Source: a virus
Strand: one strand, 5' to 3'
Length of the DNA: 58,694 bases
Virus record (IMG/VR): IMGVR_UViG_3300020463_002739
Coordinates: 1 to 58,694 of that record
Under the pieces are notes generated by a model. It worked only from the letters and a program-made list of their open reading frames with translations, searched no databases and was not told the DNA's origin. Shown here one piece after another: positions 19,301 through 26,504 of the stretch (the stretch's first letter is position 1; each line of letters begins with the position of its first letter). Position numbers and translations under genes: made by a program.

Positions 19301-19887
19301 ATAGTAACGAAGGTTCAATTATATTTAATATACCATCCCCATTAACTGGTTCTGCAGTTGGTATCTATGTAAGGGATGCATTTGAAACAGTACCTCCACA
19401 AGAAAATGATTATACATCATTTGGGTTTGGGGTAACTGGTGGTAAGAATGGACACTCAATAGTAACATTTAATACACCAAATGGTAGAGATAAAGAAAGA
19501 AGAAAATATTATTTAATAACAGAAACAGAAACAGATATATTTCCAATATTGAATAATAGTAACGACCAATCGAGTGGATATAATAATCAAACTGTTACAA
19601 CAAGTAAACAAAAAATAACATTTACATCCATCTCAGGTTCGGCACCTTCAGTTGCAGGAAACATCACGGCGGTTAAACCACTTGTAGGAAATTTACCGTC
19701 TCATTATATTTATATTAAAGACACTTCATTAGGGATGGAAAATTCTTTCTTTAATGGATGTAAACAAACACAAGCAACAACTATTGATGGTGGTCCTGCT
19801 TTTGAAACTTTTGTTACTAATCCTAACACATTGAAGGTTTCTGATAGTGGAAGAGGTAGTGGAGAACCAATATTAGATGTTGAATAA
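13303..19887 (+). CDS. giant tail/baseplate structural protein with LamG-like domain
   Basis: This 2194-residue protein is the largest complete gene in the window. The first 200 residues are a low-complexity P/T/S/G/N region. A series of beta-sandwich domains with Ig/FN3-like spacing follows to about residue 1000, and then a mixed region. Around residue 1442 is NNLPYLYKSKGTKRG with LATYGIGENLLRIKEFGGP after it. I recall this signature from very large structural proteins of marine tailed phages. Next, residues about 1510-1660 look like a concanavalin/LamG fold ending GTIDNVKLWKTALSE. Two tandem 19-residue repeats lie near residues 1939-1976. It may be a gp7- or gp10-like scaffold or a long side fibre; the class is not certain. 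Confidence 0.7.
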   Translation: MFGNMGNSSFAFLNSIAESFNDPAARASAYNPFPQNQTQNTFSPGNYSLPVTTYVPGPPTTSPTTVRTNPIPNTSPLTGMSTNYSSGGSTRTFNQQDRDLIISSGNAPAAGISTGVPAGSTKVNATTSVATNVPVQSQPTVQLTQVASNATTKEVTQVTDSDALGLTSAGFTVDEIGISDGGAGAINSGGLGDSGAGNRNISLRPTKVTRFLYGPYLDFCSAYAGRKQMGRRTVYIDNASDPTYQAYDFYGSPDNADSRFRGQNRFYYDDIYGGVVQIGFGGQSMGMLDEEELQVECKVKIPIKPKKVSVTLNFSKGNNHPSPQSIVNPSGQFTSRVSGTIDRTGGSRTEVVELTTTSAGLQTTFFRAYNGTVNNGSITEYKLEYYGKWYFKLYKRTNINGSPTPYSVVSTQRITDKGNSVSPTSISFNLSFDYLKITPPPVRSLTVSPPTVNLKSTAQARGTFTIISSHLTKVNAINGATNVKHSAQRQGPDGKYISTVDYIIPAASEFESFSGEKEVYTFKVMHTDVSGPGQAGTYAQHMVYQPKLVQIKIDPPKSYPVQFKVRYKLGENGVKSATINCAGDSSMNGRIGETKTTSKVQFSETFTGSQKAFTWTASAPNRIGIDTYTANVVGSNRNPGPSSLEIYRNGKLFAKQELSFGQFGYKGSLVYDAGNQPIDLLFGFNTVVKDEEKDPAQLIIRSNINTGNWGYIEIQDFDGDIIWEGDISSFDSNDESDIKSSAKIGFQYKVNLNKGFVVEKIEQKSPVVRAVDPKLLGTGFRQVSDGTLDEYEVSVRREVNEEVNPEVFPARTTFEYPINSGANVNIPYSSRNTSYVNFKLPFNEVNNQPANGNFKLDDKYFTKGLGRYLINLCPYGPNGEKGEEKQVEINVVRKETTNFPDIRKISYPKLIKGKDFIGLNVPFSFSYQSVYTDYVKVFLHDKGTRIGGNRAATDAIKLNVQDLVKYTNKFTKSGDKYTFNFLLVPFGNANGKTLEGKTEQITIVFDEGDFTLNRDEVIDRICKSVASQLDPDFFDGRTSKLLTHLLHFGDANNEIISNWEADTETFREYKVDPKTGRETNEKKEGGFDALVLKMYEPLETTVQPNQQVWVTKIQSKPQIHEVILRESQEDSCPPLAAPNFTIDVSSGMQYEIFDDILAVSESATNASLVNTFVSQSGIDTTKLDIDYISGSITYNTSSNSYESASLQLAYENFSHFGSAEERIKNFYYKVGLIENYTNISASLETGSSKTSLSVVAEKQRQIRKINEVKAGFDGFEEFLYTDTGSLAYPKNSGGNLLGTGSSDALAWYNNNVFSASKYDYDNVNYLPNNIPQFVKDDEENGEFIMFLDMIGQHFDILWTYVESINRTRKIEHKQKSGLSDELVREMLRSFGYKPNSSIETAPLWEFALGQYNSANSTRTDGTSQSVMTGKDRQNQIWRRILNNLPYLYKSKGTKRGLQATLATYGIGENLLRIKEFGGPPAQLTTLTKIKNTERVNSAQLVSNANSKVIIPWHTGSSYPQTIEFSLQTDTRQNAKIVSHDNFYLTLNTDTGSQATFTFHITGSDTSISASTAPITFFNEEINTFMIRRSATAVNEVFDIFVKEPRAKRIRAEVSQSVSTAIGQSGWGSGSTLEIGGVVGTIDNVKLWKTALSESIFNEHVLAPDMYNGNSITASTEDLFVRLDFEKVKDLSTNDSFSNSGSYKNVAPNTSLYGDTFVTMSKFTTSGTYPHSSFEVKTVERTRTIPSVGFGESDKISAINPTLQTELSAKARATKTLTATTGIESNRIGIFISPTANVNRDIIKALGGTFRLDDFIGDPCDQYEEEYTDLINFRKKFFSKYSINYDGFYNLIKYIDKTLFKTLLGGTPARSKPNTGLLIEPHLLERNKARRKKPSGIVFEEQIGVEDISKGSVISIDGDSIQIEGLYSQSQLQPEFSGDTVNFETTMSHDFVNNLSSETVNFETTMSHDFVNNLTSSFSLLESFITGSAPSPINTTIASVNSNEGSIIFNIPSPLTGSAVGIYVRDAFETVPPQENDYTSFGFGVTGGKNGHSIVTFNTPNGRDKERRKYYLITETETDIFPILNNSNDQSSGYNNQTVTTSKQKITFTSISGSAPSVAGNITAVKPLVGNLPSHYIYIKDTSLGMENSFFNGCKQTQATTIDGGPAFETFVTNPNTLKVSDSGRGSGEPILDVE
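19117..19230 (+). repeat. tandem 57-bp repeat (2 copies) in the giant tail gene
   Basis: Copies at 19117-19173 and 19174-19230 both encode TVNFETTMSHDFVNNL plus three residues. They differ at only a few bases, mostly silent, which indicates a recent in-frame duplication or selection to keep both. Confidence 0.9.
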
Positions 19888-19908
19888 TATTTATTTTTGA
19901 AAAAACTT

Positions 19909-19920
19909 ATATTTATATAC
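19909..19920 (+). promoter_or_regulatory. candidate late promoter, ATATTTATATAC
   Basis: An exact copy of the repeated box sits in the 59-base gap after the giant tail gene, 26 bases before the ATG at 19947. It gives this virion gene separate high expression. No clear terminator hairpin precedes it. Confidence 0.65.
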
Positions 19921-19946
19921 TGAAAGGTTAAAAAGGAAAAAAAATT

Positions 19947-20570
19947 ATGGCTTATTTAGATAATACTTCAATTACAGTCGATGCAATCCTTACGAAAAAG
20001 GGTAGAGAGAAATTAGCTGCCGGTCAAGGATTGAACATCACACAATTCGCATTAGCTGATGATGAGATAGATTATGGTTTGTATGAACCAGCACATCCAA
20101 AGGGTTCAGCGTTCTATGATGCAGCAATAAAAGCAATACCAGTTCTTGAGGCATCACCAGATGAAACTCAAGTAATGAGATTTAAATTGGTAACTTTACC
20201 AAAGAATACAACTCGTATTCCAAAAGTATCATTTGGTATTCCAAATATCGCGGTATCACAAGATGAGGGAGAAGTTGCGTTAACACCAACTACTTCACCA
20301 AGTGGTAACACAACTGCAGGATATACTGTTGTTCTTGCTAATAAAGAGGCAGGAAGTATTATCGGTAGTGGAACAACAACTGCAAGTGGAACTACTCCAA
20401 TATTCTTAGGAGATGAAGTAACCACAACTGCAGCAGTCGTAACAGGTAGAGTATTTAAATTTATACCTAATCCTAACTTAACTCAAACAGTACAAACAAC
20501 AATAACAGTTTATGGTAATGAAACGGGTGGTTCACAAACCATACCTGTAACAGTAACATATGTAGCTTAA
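19947..20570 (+). CDS. virion structural protein (tail-associated)
   Basis: This 207-residue protein begins MAYLDNTSITVDAILTKKGR and continues with LNITQFALADDEIDYGLYEP, a pair of segments I associate with a structural family of marine T4-like phages. The second half is Thr/Gly/Val-rich beta structure, probably an Ig-like domain. It has its own late promoter box and is followed 15 bases later by another structural gene. A high-copy virion protein is likely; whether it is in the tail or decorates the capsid cannot be seen. Confidence 0.6.
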   Translation: MAYLDNTSITVDAILTKKGREKLAAGQGLNITQFALADDEIDYGLYEPAHPKGSAFYDAAIKAIPVLEASPDETQVMRFKLVTLPKNTTRIPKVSFGIPNIAVSQDEGEVALTPTTSPSGNTTAGYTVVLANKEAGSIIGSGTTTASGTTPIFLGDEVTTTAAVVTGRVFKFIPNPNLTQTVQTTITVYGNETGGSQTIPVTVTYVA

Positions 20571-20585
20571 AAGGAATAAAAAGAT

Positions 20586-21773
20586 ATGCCACAAATAACA
20601 GGACAAGACGGAAGAAATCTAACATCGGCTATTCAAGGATATTTGAATGGTTCGGCAGGTGCCGTACAATCGGAACAGTTAGTAAATATTTTGAATGATT
20701 ATCTTCAAGGCGGTGATAAGATATCTGCTGCAGGAGGTAATATCAATAACGGTATCTTCAAAAAATTTGGAGAATTCGATACAGTAACAGGTAAGGTTGA
20801 AGTTGTAACAACAGGCCTTTGGACTGGTGATACTGGTTCATTAACAACATTTTTTACATCATCTGCACAAGTTACTAATAGTGGAAACTATTACTATAAT
20901 GTGTATAACTCAGCAGCAACCTCTTCAGTACAGTTCGCAGTGGCATATGGGCATGTAAGTGGAAGTGGTTCAGTTTCTTTAGCAAACAATGATGATGCTA
21001 AACTTCCTTCAAAAGCAACATATAACCAATATAGAACAGTACTACTTGACCAAACAGATGCACTATTTACAGTACTTAACTCTTCTGGTGTTGAAGCAGT
21101 AGATTTATCAGATATCTATGTTATCAACTTAGCAAGAGCAAGATACAAAGAATCAATCGATGCAGGAAACTGGTCATTAAACTTAAGTGGTTCTGCTGGT
21201 AAAGAAGTAACACTTATCGATAATAGTGGAAAGAAATTCTCAGATAAGGTTGGAAAAGCTGGTAGAGTATTTGATGTTGTAAGTGGTTCACTTAATTTAG
21301 GAACTGATTCAGCAGCAACAATTAATTCTACAACTTCTTCAAATGGAGAAGGATGGGGTAAGTTTTATCCAGACCAAGGATTCATTATACTTAACCCAAC
21401 TGCAATTTCTGCTTCAATCGGTTTAGAACCTGATTTAGGAGTTAACGCTGATAAAGAAAATCACAAACAAATCTACAACGCAATCGTTGCAGGTAAAGAT
21501 TTCGAAGCAAGAAGAACAGAAAATGTATCTACTTCTCATTACTTTGTAAGAGCAACAAACAGAGAATTTAACTATTCTAACAACCCAACATTTATAAGTG
21601 GTTCGGATAACACACTTAGATATGATGCATTCAAGAGAGACCCTAAAATATTTATTACTTCAGTAGGGTTATACAACGATGCTTCTGAGTTGTTGGCAGT
21701 TGCTAAAACATCACAACCAATTCAAAAATCATTTGATAAGGAAGTATTAATCAAAGTAAAACTTGATTTCTAA
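20586..21773 (+). CDS. virion structural protein A with shared C-terminal domain
   Basis: This 395-residue protein begins MPQITGQDGRNLTSAIQGYL and is rich in S, G, T and N. The C-terminal 40 residues (KIFITSVGLYNDASELLAVA, then TSQPIQKSFDKEVLIKVKLDF) are clearly homologous to the end of the next gene. A clean terminator follows the stop, so this is the last gene of the unit that starts at 19947. The SVGLYND..ELLA.AK motif is familiar from structural proteins of marine myoviruses. The shared end may be the part that docks to a common partner in the particle. Confidence 0.65.
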   Translation: MPQITGQDGRNLTSAIQGYLNGSAGAVQSEQLVNILNDYLQGGDKISAAGGNINNGIFKKFGEFDTVTGKVEVVTTGLWTGDTGSLTTFFTSSAQVTNSGNYYYNVYNSAATSSVQFAVAYGHVSGSGSVSLANNDDAKLPSKATYNQYRTVLLDQTDALFTVLNSSGVEAVDLSDIYVINLARARYKESIDAGNWSLNLSGSAGKEVTLIDNSGKKFSDKVGKAGRVFDVVSGSLNLGTDSAATINSTTSSNGEGWGKFYPDQGFIILNPTAISASIGLEPDLGVNADKENHKQIYNAIVAGKDFEARRTENVSTSHYFVRATNREFNYSNNPTFISGSDNTLRYDAFKRDPKIFITSVGLYNDASELLAVAKTSQPIQKSFDKEVLIKVKLDF

Positions 21774-21793
21774 GATAAATTATATATCAGATT

Positions 21794-21822
21794 AACCCCA
21801 CCACGAGTGGGGTTTTTTGTTT
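21794..21822 (+). terminator. intrinsic terminator after virion protein A
   Basis: An 8-bp stem, AACCCCAC (21794-21801) with GTGGGGTT (21807-21814), encloses a 5-base loop and runs into T-rich sequence. A late promoter box begins 5 bases after it. Confidence 0.9.
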
Positions 21823-21826
21823 TAGT

Positions 21827-21838
21827 ATATTTATATAG
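21827..21838 (+). promoter_or_regulatory. candidate late promoter, ATATTTATATAG
   Basis: The first 11 bases match the repeated box. It lies directly after a terminator and 12 bases before the ATG at 21851, with a GAGAGGAAA ribosome site between. Confidence 0.65.
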
Positions 21839-21850
21839 AGAGGAAAATCT

Positions 21851-23002
21851 ATGTTTAAAAAAATACCACAAGACCAAATCACTCGAAGATTATTCAATGT
21901 TTACAAAAATGTTGAACTAACTCAAGATGATGTAACTGTATTTCAAGTACACAATGTTACTGGTTCATTCAATGCAAAAACTGAACCTGTCGTTGGTGTA
22001 AGTGGTAGTTTTCCTGGCTTTTCTAAAAGAGGATTATATAACTCTGCAAAACTAAGATACTACAACACTTCGGGTTCTTTACTACAACATGGTGGAGGAT
22101 TTTCGAGTAAACAAACTTATGTAACAGAAGCACCCGCAACAATGAGTATTCTTTCATTTGCTCAATGTGTTAGGGGTGAGGCAGTATTACCTGGTTCATT
22201 TCGATTAGTAGATAGTGGTAGTGGATTAACTGTTGTAGATAATGAAGGAAGTAATGTAATTACAAATACAGACCCCGAGTATGCATTTGATAGTATAGAT
22301 TTCAATACTGGCAAAGTATCACTTACAAATGGTTCGATATTATATATAGAATCTATAGATTATAATACTGGTGAAACAGAAATCTCATATCAAGGTGATG
22401 TTGAAACTCCAAATCCAACATTAATAAATACTGACCTTACTGGTAGTAAATTAATATTTACAGAACCTTTAGATGTATTAACAGAAGTACAAGATGCAGC
22501 AACAGCATATGGTAACCTATTCGCCAAATCTGGTGATTTAATTCTTGATACAGGACAAAATCCTGGTTTCCTTGAAACATTTAATCTTTCTTTTAAATCA
22601 ACAACTCCAATATCAGAAATGGAGATTTTAATAAATATAGAACCAGGTGAGTTTACAACATCAACAAACCCAACTGCAATAGATTTCTTTAATTTAACAA
22701 CATCTTCTTTTGAAACTACAGAGTATGATGAACGAGGAAATCAAAGGGTAGAAATAATAAAAAACTTTACTCCAAGAAAAAAACAGCATATTTATAGTAG
22801 TTACGCTAATTCAACTGGTAGTTTTAACGATTATGACGTAAGTTCTTCGTTAGACCCGACTGGTTCATATTTAACTACATATGTTACAAGTGTAGGGTTA
22901 TATAATGATGATTCGGAATTATTGGCGATTGCTAAAATGGCAAGACCAATAAAAATATTACCAGATTATCCAATTAACTTTTTAATTAAATTAGATTTAT
23001 AA
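21851..23002 (+). CDS. virion structural protein B, paralogous at its C-terminus to protein A
   Basis: This 383-residue beta-rich protein has NVTGSFNAKTEPVVGVSGSF near the N-terminus and TYVTSVGLYNDDSELLAIAK near the end. The end matches the preceding structural protein, while the N-terminal parts look unrelated. It has its own late promoter, and a terminator separates it from the previous gene, so the two are transcribed independently. It is likely a neck, tail or fibre-attachment component. Confidence 0.65.
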   Translation: MFKKIPQDQITRRLFNVYKNVELTQDDVTVFQVHNVTGSFNAKTEPVVGVSGSFPGFSKRGLYNSAKLRYYNTSGSLLQHGGGFSSKQTYVTEAPATMSILSFAQCVRGEAVLPGSFRLVDSGSGLTVVDNEGSNVITNTDPEYAFDSIDFNTGKVSLTNGSILYIESIDYNTGETEISYQGDVETPNPTLINTDLTGSKLIFTEPLDVLTEVQDAATAYGNLFAKSGDLILDTGQNPGFLETFNLSFKSTTPISEMEILINIEPGEFTTSTNPTAIDFFNLTTSSFETTEYDERGNQRVEIIKNFTPRKKQHIYSSYANSTGSFNDYDVSSSLDPTGSYLTTYVTSVGLYNDDSELLAIAKMARPIKILPDYPINFLIKLDL

Positions 23003-23006
23003 CATT

Positions 23007-23201
23007 ATGGCATTTGAAATTTTAGATAGAAAAGGAAATCTATTAGAAACTATCGAAGATGATTCACAATTTGATATCATCTTAGAAGGAGCAGAAAAAA
23101 ACCCATCAGACATTGCATACTTTTTATGGGATGTTGATATGGTAGAAAGATTAGCCGAAACAGAAGATGATTCGGATATAAGATTATTAAAGAAAATATA
23201 A
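23007..23201 (+). CDS. small acidic protein
   Basis: This 64-residue protein is strongly acidic (MAFEILDRKGNLLETIEDD, later ETEDDSD) and has one likely beta hairpin and a helix. It lies 4 bases after virion protein B. No family is recognised. By position it may be a minor virion or chaperone protein. Confidence 0.55.
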   Translation: MAFEILDRKGNLLETIEDDSQFDIILEGAEKNPSDIAYFLWDVDMVERLAETEDDSDIRLLKKI

Positions 23202-23214
23202 AAAGGACTAAATT

Positions 23215-23394
23215 ATGGCATCTATACAAGACTTATACAAAAATTCAGATTTTGCTAAATTACCTAACAAGGGTGAGGATAAAACTCCTATCGAATTGGA
23301 CGGTGGAAAAGATTTGAGAAAAGAATCAAATCTTGAAAGAGCAAGAGGTGGTAAAGTTAACCTCAAAAAATATTCTGATTCTGTAGATAGATAA
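23215..23394 (+). CDS. small charged protein (59 residues)
   Basis: A short open frame starts at ATG 23215 after the ribosome site AAAAGGA and encodes 59 residues: MASIQDLYKNSDFAKLPN, then polar, charged sequence ending KKYSDSVDR. It fills the gap between two other genes with only a few bases to spare, and the codon use looks like that of its neighbours. It is probably disordered. No function is recognised. Confidence 0.6.
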   Translation: MASIQDLYKNSDFAKLPNKGEDKTPIELDGGKDLRKESNLERARGGKVNLKKYSDSVDR

Positions 23395-23396
23395 TA

Positions 23397-23960
23397 TTGG
23401 GATTATTACAATCTGATAAATGGTTATTTGTGCATGTACCTAAAACAGCAGGTACATCTATTTCCAATGTTCTTAAAGAAAAGGATTGTGTTGAATTAGC
23501 AACACATGGTAAATTAGAATCTCAAAGAGATTTGGGAAATAGATTTGTTTTCGCATTTGTTCGAAATCCATTTGAATGGTTTGGTTCTTTATACCATTCC
23601 CATATTAGACAGCACAGAAAATTACCAATCGAAGAATTTATAAAAACGCATGAATCTTGGGACTATTTTTTTGATACACAAACAAGTTGGATTAAATATA
23701 ATGGTTTGTTAGATAGAATTAATTTTATAGGAAAGTATGAAAATCTGAATAAAGATTTTAAAATAGTTTGTGAAAGTATAGATTACAAAGATAGTAGTTT
23801 AACTTTAGAAAACTATAATACGATAAGAGATATATATCCAAATATGGATATGTATGATTACTACAGAAAAAGATGTTACACTAATCCAAAAGTTGTAGAA
23901 TTCGTTAGAGAAAAATACAAAGAGGATTTTAAAAATTTTGACTATGGCTTGGCATTATGA
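23397..23960 (+). CDS. sulfotransferase-like protein
   Basis: This 187-residue protein carries the two PAPS-binding signatures of sulfotransferases. The 5'-phosphosulfate loop is FVHVPKTAGTS (residues 11-21), and the 3'-phosphate site is FAFVRNPFEWFGSLYH (about 52-67). It is short for the family (usually 250 or more) but has the core. The start must be TTG at 23397, because an in-frame stop lies at 23388-23390 and there is no ATG before the P-loop. The enzyme would move sulfate from PAPS to a sugar or protein. It lies at the end of the virion genes, 12 kb before the glycan cluster, and could act on the same glycan. Confidence 0.75.
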   Translation: MGLLQSDKWLFVHVPKTAGTSISNVLKEKDCVELATHGKLESQRDLGNRFVFAFVRNPFEWFGSLYHSHIRQHRKLPIEEFIKTHESWDYFFDTQTSWIKYNGLLDRINFIGKYENLNKDFKIVCESIDYKDSSLTLENYNTIRDIYPNMDMYDYYRKRCYTNPKVVEFVREKYKEDFKNFDYGLAL

Positions 23961-24339
23961 GGGAAAGGTGATTTCTGAAATCACAGATATGCCCGAAGGT
24001 ACTATCGGTTTTGTTTACATGATTACAAACAAAGAAGATGGTAAATTCTATATAGGTAAAAAATCTCTATATTCACATAGAACATTACCCCCACTAAAAG
24101 GATACAAACGAAAAAGAAAAGTTATAAAAGAATCTAATTGGAGACATTATAACTCATCGAATAAGGAAGTTGCATCATGGATAGAAACTCACAAAAAAAT
24201 TCTAAGATTCTGTTTTTCTAAAAAGGCACTAACTTATTATGAACTAAAAGAACAATTTGATAAAGATTGTTTAGAAAGAGAAGAATCATTAAATGATAAT
24301 TTATTAGGAAAATTTTTTAAAAAAGATTTGGAAAATTGA
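23944..24339 (+). CDS. GIY-YIG-type nuclease
   Basis: This 131-residue protein starts at ATG 23944; a TTG two codons earlier is possible. It has the GIY-YIG core GFVYMITNKEDGKFYIGKK (about residues 22-40), with a conserved basic segment KGYKRKRKVIKESNWRHY and SSNKEV. The pattern resembles small single-domain endonucleases found in T4-like phages, including the Seg-type group. A second domain for DNA specificity is not visible, so it may be a structure-specific or repair nuclease rather than a homing enzyme. It overlaps the end of the sulfotransferase by 17 bases. Confidence 0.7.
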   Translation: MAWHYEGKVISEITDMPEGTIGFVYMITNKEDGKFYIGKKSLYSHRTLPPLKGYKRKRKVIKESNWRHYNSSNKEVASWIETHKKILRFCFSKKALTYYELKEQFDKDCLEREESLNDNLLGKFFKKDLEN

Positions 24340-24358
24340 AAAATTTTTCGTATATTAG
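24327..24358 (+). promoter_or_regulatory. Bacteroidetes-type host promoter before the primase
   Basis: TTTG (24327-24330), a 20-base spacer and TATATTAG (24351-24358) match the Bacteroidetes primary-sigma consensus TTTG-N19-21-TAnnTTTG with one mismatch in the -7 box. The expected start of transcription is about 24365, before the ATG at 24379. This suggests early expression of the primase and nuclease genes by the host polymerase. Confidence 0.55.
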
Positions 24359-24378
24359 CTCTGTATATTGTATAAATT

Positions 24379-25320
24379 ATGCTCTCACAACGAGATAAAT
24401 CAGTTATTATTGGTATTTTAGATGAAGTTTTAGGTGTTGGTACATCCCTAAGAGGTAATGAACAGGCACACCATTGTCCATTCTGCCATCACCATAAGAA
24501 AAAGTTACAAGTTAACTTAGAAACACAACAATGGCACTGCTGGGTTTGTGATTCAAAAGGTAGAAAGATACAAACTTTACTTAAAAGGTTGCATGTAGAT
24601 TCTAAAAAGATTAGAAAAGTTTTTGAAATATATGGTGATGATTACATCGTAACATCAACATCTACTGATGAAGAGAAGGTAGAACTAAGGTTACCATCGG
24701 AATTCAAATCACTATTGGTAAAACCAAAGGGATTGAATCCATTATATAAGAAGGTGGTACAATATGCAAAAGATAGGGGAATCACTAAAGAAGATATTAT
24801 TAGATATAATATTGGTTATTGTGATGGTGGTATTTATACTAATCGTATTATTATTCCTTCCTACGATGTGGATAATAGACTTAATTACTTCATCGCGAGG
24901 TCTGTATTTGCTGAGGAAAAATTTAAATATAAAAATCCGCCAGTATCGAAAAATGTTACAATCTTCGAAAACCACATAAATTGGAAAAAACCTATTACAC
25001 TTTGTGAAGGAGTTTTTGATGCGATGAGTATCAAAAGAAATGCTATTCCTCTCTTGGGTAAATTTATCCCAAAAACTCTAATGGATAGTATATATAAAAA
25101 GGGAGTACGAGATATTAAAATAGTATTAGATAAAGATGCACAAGACCAGGCACTTTATTATGTAAACTATTTTATGAATAATGGTGTAACTGTTACAAAT
25201 ATATTACCTACCGAAAAAGATGCAGGTGATATGGGATTCACCAAAGTAAATAAAATTTTAAAAGAAACAAAGAATACTGGTTTTGAGGATATTGTTTCTC
25301 AAAAACTACAAGGGTTATGA
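24379..25320 (+). CDS. 61: DnaG-type primase (gp61-like)
   Basis: This 313-residue primase has an N-terminal zinc finger of four cysteines (C33, C36, C54, C57; CPFCHHHKK and WHCWVC) that reads the template. The TOPRIM catalytic domain contains TLCEGVFDAMSIKR (about residues 211-224) with the invariant Glu, and VLDKDAQDQA with the acidic pair. It synthesises RNA primers for lagging-strand replication, together with the replicative helicase, which is not in the window. A host-like promoter lies just upstream. The next gene starts within its stop codon (ATGA). Confidence 0.88.
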   Translation: MLSQRDKSVIIGILDEVLGVGTSLRGNEQAHHCPFCHHHKKKLQVNLETQQWHCWVCDSKGRKIQTLLKRLHVDSKKIRKVFEIYGDDYIVTSTSTDEEKVELRLPSEFKSLLVKPKGLNPLYKKVVQYAKDRGITKEDIIRYNIGYCDGGIYTNRIIIPSYDVDNRLNYFIARSVFAEEKFKYKNPPVSKNVTIFENHINWKKPITLCEGVFDAMSIKRNAIPLLGKFIPKTLMDSIYKKGVRDIKIVLDKDAQDQALYYVNYFMNNGVTVTNILPTEKDAGDMGFTKVNKILKETKNTGFEDIVSQKLQGL

Positions 25321-26504
25321 TATACATTTTAGATAAACCATACAATCAAGGCTTGTATGAACAATGGATAGATGTTGTAGATAGAACTAACATTCCATAT
25401 GAAGTTATAGTTTTGAACAGACAAGAGGCGGATTTAAAGTTTCCTAATTATTTAGGTAATAAAAAAACATTAAATTTTCTCAAAAATAAAATAAAAACTG
25501 ATGATTTACTATTAATTGATAGTGCATTCTTCCAACCGATTGAAGGGGATGTGGAGAGTAATATAAAGTACATCCAAAAAGAATTAGGTTGTAAAATTAT
25601 AGTATTTCATCCAGATACTGGTTTTGATACCAAACTAAGATTCGGAGATAAAGTAAAAGTATTATCACCAACTTATCATATAGATGAAGATGTTGAATCA
25701 AAAAAAGATTCATATAATTTTTATCTTGTAAATGGAGGATATCAAGAACTAAGATGGTTAGCAGAAACTGTATGGTTAAGATACAGAGAAATGTTAAGAT
25801 ATAAAAAGTTTTTATCTCATAATGGTGTTTATAAACTACAAAGAACTTTAATCTATAAAACACTAAAAGAAAATAATTTACTAAAAGATAGTTTTTTCTC
25901 ATATAATGCCTATAATATTTTTGATGATAATATAAATCATAATAAAGATGAAGATACTAAATACGAAAATCATATAATAGAAAATATAGAACCAATATAT
26001 AGTAAAACTACACATGAAGAACTTTTAAAAGATTTACCAATAGTATTAGATTATATACCAAATCTATCAAATGTAGACCAATATGCATTTACTCTTCCAT
26101 ATACTTCAAACGCATACATAGAACTAATTGGATGTACTACTATTGATTCTAGCGATGTTGTTTACACATCCGAAAAAATATTCAAACCATTTATGGCTTT
26201 TATGATACCTGTATTTGTAGGCCCATCGAACTTATGTAAAACTTTACAACAACTTGGGTTTGATTTATTTGATGATATGATTGATTTATCATATGATGAA
26301 GAAATAGATACTGTAAAAAGATTATCTATGGTGATGGAAGAAATAAAAAGATTAGGAAAATATAGTATACAAGACCTACATAATATGTATTGGACCAGAG
26401 AACAAGGTCTACGCAACAACCATCAACTGATGCAAGAACTGGCAAGAAATCAAGTAGAAACAATTAGAGGATTACTCGAACCTCATAAGAACAAACTAAT
26501 ATGA
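25317..26504 (+). CDS. glycosyltransferase-like protein (paralogue 1 of 3)
   Basis: This 395-residue protein has a C-terminal segment SEKIFKPFMAFMIPVFVGP followed by LQQLGFDLFDDMIDLSYDEE. The same segment recurs in the proteins at 43927-45342 and 49971-51410. A (T/S)EK..KP....P..... pattern of this kind resembles the nucleotide-sugar end of fucosyltransferase-like GT-B enzymes. The N-terminal half is variable. It is wedged between primase and the SbcCD-like fusion with ATGA overlaps on both sides, so it is expressed with replication genes. Whether it is active on DNA, a nucleotide or a glycan is unknown. Confidence 0.6.
   Translation: MIYILDKPYNQGLYEQWIDVVDRTNIPYEVIVLNRQEADLKFPNYLGNKKTLNFLKNKIKTDDLLLIDSAFFQPIEGDVESNIKYIQKELGCKIIVFHPDTGFDTKLRFGDKVKVLSPTYHIDEDVESKKDSYNFYLVNGGYQELRWLAETVWLRYREMLRYKKFLSHNGVYKLQRTLIYKTLKENNLLKDSFFSYNAYNIFDDNINHNKDEDTKYENHIIENIEPIYSKTTHEELLKDLPIVLDYIPNLSNVDQYAFTLPYTSNAYIELIGCTTIDSSDVVYTSEKIFKPFMAFMIPVFVGPSNLCKTLQQLGFDLFDDMIDLSYDEEIDTVKRLSMVMEEIKRLGKYSIQDLHNMYWTREQGLRNNHQLMQELARNQVETIRGLLEPHKNKLI

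Noticed and set aside
19706-19715. A further ATATTTATAT sequence
   Set aside because: It lies inside the giant tail gene and lacks the 11th base; the next start is over 200 bases away. It shows that the 10-base version can occur by chance in AT-rich coding DNA.
19881-19906. TTTTTGAAAAAA as a possible terminator
   Set aside because: The stem would be only A-T pairs with almost no loop, too weak for an intrinsic terminator.
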